Shown: piece after piece, positions 4,761 to 5,161 of the stretch
How positions within the stretch are numbered: position 1 is the stretch's first letter
Layout of the letters: each line of letters begins with the position of its first letter
DNA from: JBFKUL01 sp041635755
GTDB lineage: Bacteria > Pseudomonadota > Gammaproteobacteria > Burkholderiales > SG8-39
Length of the DNA: 5,161 nucleotides
Direction: 5' to 3'
NCBI GenBank assembly: GCA_041635755.1
Contig: JBFKUL010000231.1
Coordinates: forward strand, 1-5,161
Position numbers and translations under genes: made by a program
Notes under the pieces: generated by a model
What the model saw: only the letters and a program-made list of their open reading frames with translations
Databases searched by the model: none
What the model was told of the DNA's origin: nothing

Positions 4761-5161
4761 CGCCCGCCTCCAAGCTTCACCATTTCGACGCCCTCGGCCT
4801 GCACGCGCGGCGCAAACTGGAACGCGTCCGAGAAGCAGTCGTCCTGCGACAGGCCGCGTGCGGCGAAGGCCGGGTGCGCCGCCTCGACCATGCCGACCGA
4901 GCCGCAGGCGTAGACCTGGTAGCCCGAAAGGTCGGGAAAGTCGGCGATGATCGCCTCGTGCACGAGCCCGGTGCGGCCCTGCCAGTCGTCGCCGGGCTGC
5001 GGGTCGGACAGCACCGGCACGAAGCTGAAGTTGTCGTGCTCGCGCGCCCAGCGCGCGGCGAGCTCGCCGTGGTAGAGGTCCTGCGGGCGGCGCACACCCC
5101 AGTAGAGGACCATGCGGCGCTTCATGCCGCGGTGAAAAGCGTGCTCGAGCATGCTCTTCAC
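4757..5161 (-). CDS. NAD(P)H-binding C-terminus of an AscD-like flavin/2Fe-2S oxidoreductase (partial)
   Basis: The last 134 codons of a gene that continues past the right edge; the first visible codon, GTG at 5159-5161, is probably internal. The fragment matches the NAD(P)H-binding half of the ferredoxin-NADP reductase fold: MVLYWGVRRPQDLY, FVPVLSDP, GLVHEAI and YACGSVGMVEAA with C86 of the fragment. This pattern is typical of proteins annotated as CDP-6-deoxy-delta-3,4-glucoseen reductase (AscD) or phenol-hydroxylase-type reductases. Those carry an N-terminal plant-type [2Fe-2S] domain and an FAD domain, and pass electrons from NAD(P)H to a partner. The N-terminal domains cannot be checked here. 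No sugar biosynthesis gene is visible, so its partner is more likely the iron-sulfur/cytochrome b fusion in the same operon (inference). Its stop overlaps the next start by 4 nt. Confidence 0.88.
   Translation of the reverse strand: MKSMLEHAFHRGMKRRMVLYWGVRRPQDLYHGELAARWAREHDNFSFVPVLSDPQPGDDWQGRTGLVHEAIIADFPDLSGYQVYACGSVGMVEAAHPAFAARGLSQDDCFSDAFQFAPRVQAEGVEMVKLGGGR
4767..4771 (-). promoter_or_regulatory. Shine-Dalgarno site of P2
   Basis: GGAGG on the minus strand, six bases before the ATG at 4760. It is the strongest ribosome binding site in the string and supports this start even though the start overlaps the preceding stop. Confidence 0.75.

Noticed and set aside
4261..4773. N-terminal extension of the cytochrome b fusion up to 4773
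   Set aside because: It reads P2 in another frame and has low-complexity Arg/Ala composition. The ATG at 4260 overlaps the P2 stop and gives a normal cytochrome b N-terminus.
117..4913. Many long plus-strand open frames, for example 117-782, 658-1422, 1950-3101, 2678-3862, 3367-4152 and 4158-4913
   Set aside because: They lie antisense to genes with clear family motifs, are rich in Arg, Ala, Pro and Ser with no domain signatures, and arise from the high G+C content.
1..5161. CRISPR arrays, tRNA or rRNA genes, insertion sequences, attachment sites
   Set aside because: No regularly spaced repeats, transposase motifs, terminal inverted repeats or structured RNA signatures were found; the window is fully occupied by protein genes.

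Overview
The window is about 70% G+C by eye and densely coding. This, together with the AscD-like reductase at the right edge and the SCO lipoprotein, suggests a high-GC proteobacterium, most likely a betaproteobacterium. That placement is inference; no rRNA or taxonomic marker is present.

Layout: positions 1-90 hold the last 29 codons of an unidentified plus-strand gene. Everything else is one minus-strand gene string, read from right to left. It starts with the C-terminal part of a flavin/2Fe-2S NAD(P)H reductase (4757-5161, entering from outside). Next come a small membrane-anchored periplasmic protein, here called P2 (4257-4760), and a cytochrome b fused to a two-cluster ferredoxin and an MvhD-type iron-sulfur domain (2614-4260). 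These are followed by a paralogue of P2, here called P1 (2127-2621), a 12-helix heme-copper oxidase superfamily subunit I (664-2130), and a SCO-type copper/thiol lipoprotein (87-680). Every junction overlaps (4, 4, 8, 4 and 17 nt), so the genes are almost certainly one translationally coupled operon. The last gene even shares a CTAG with the stop codon of the convergent plus-strand gene. No stretch is intergenic.

Proposed working (inference): electrons from NAD(P)H pass through the flavoprotein to the cytoplasmic MvhD and ferredoxin clusters, then to the two b hemes in the membrane, and on to quinone or to the oxidase-like subunit. P1 and P2 would be small periplasmic partners of the two membrane proteins. 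The striking point is that the oxidase-like subunit keeps the three histidines expected to bind its two hemes and the helix VI histidine, but has no His-His pair in helix VII. Two of the three usual CuB/FeB ligands are therefore missing, and no recognisable cytochrome c, CuA or NorC-type partner is encoded here. Together with the unusual cytochrome b/ferredoxin/MvhD fusion and the duplicated Cys/His-containing small protein, this looks like an uncharacterised membrane redox complex rather than an ordinary terminal oxidase.
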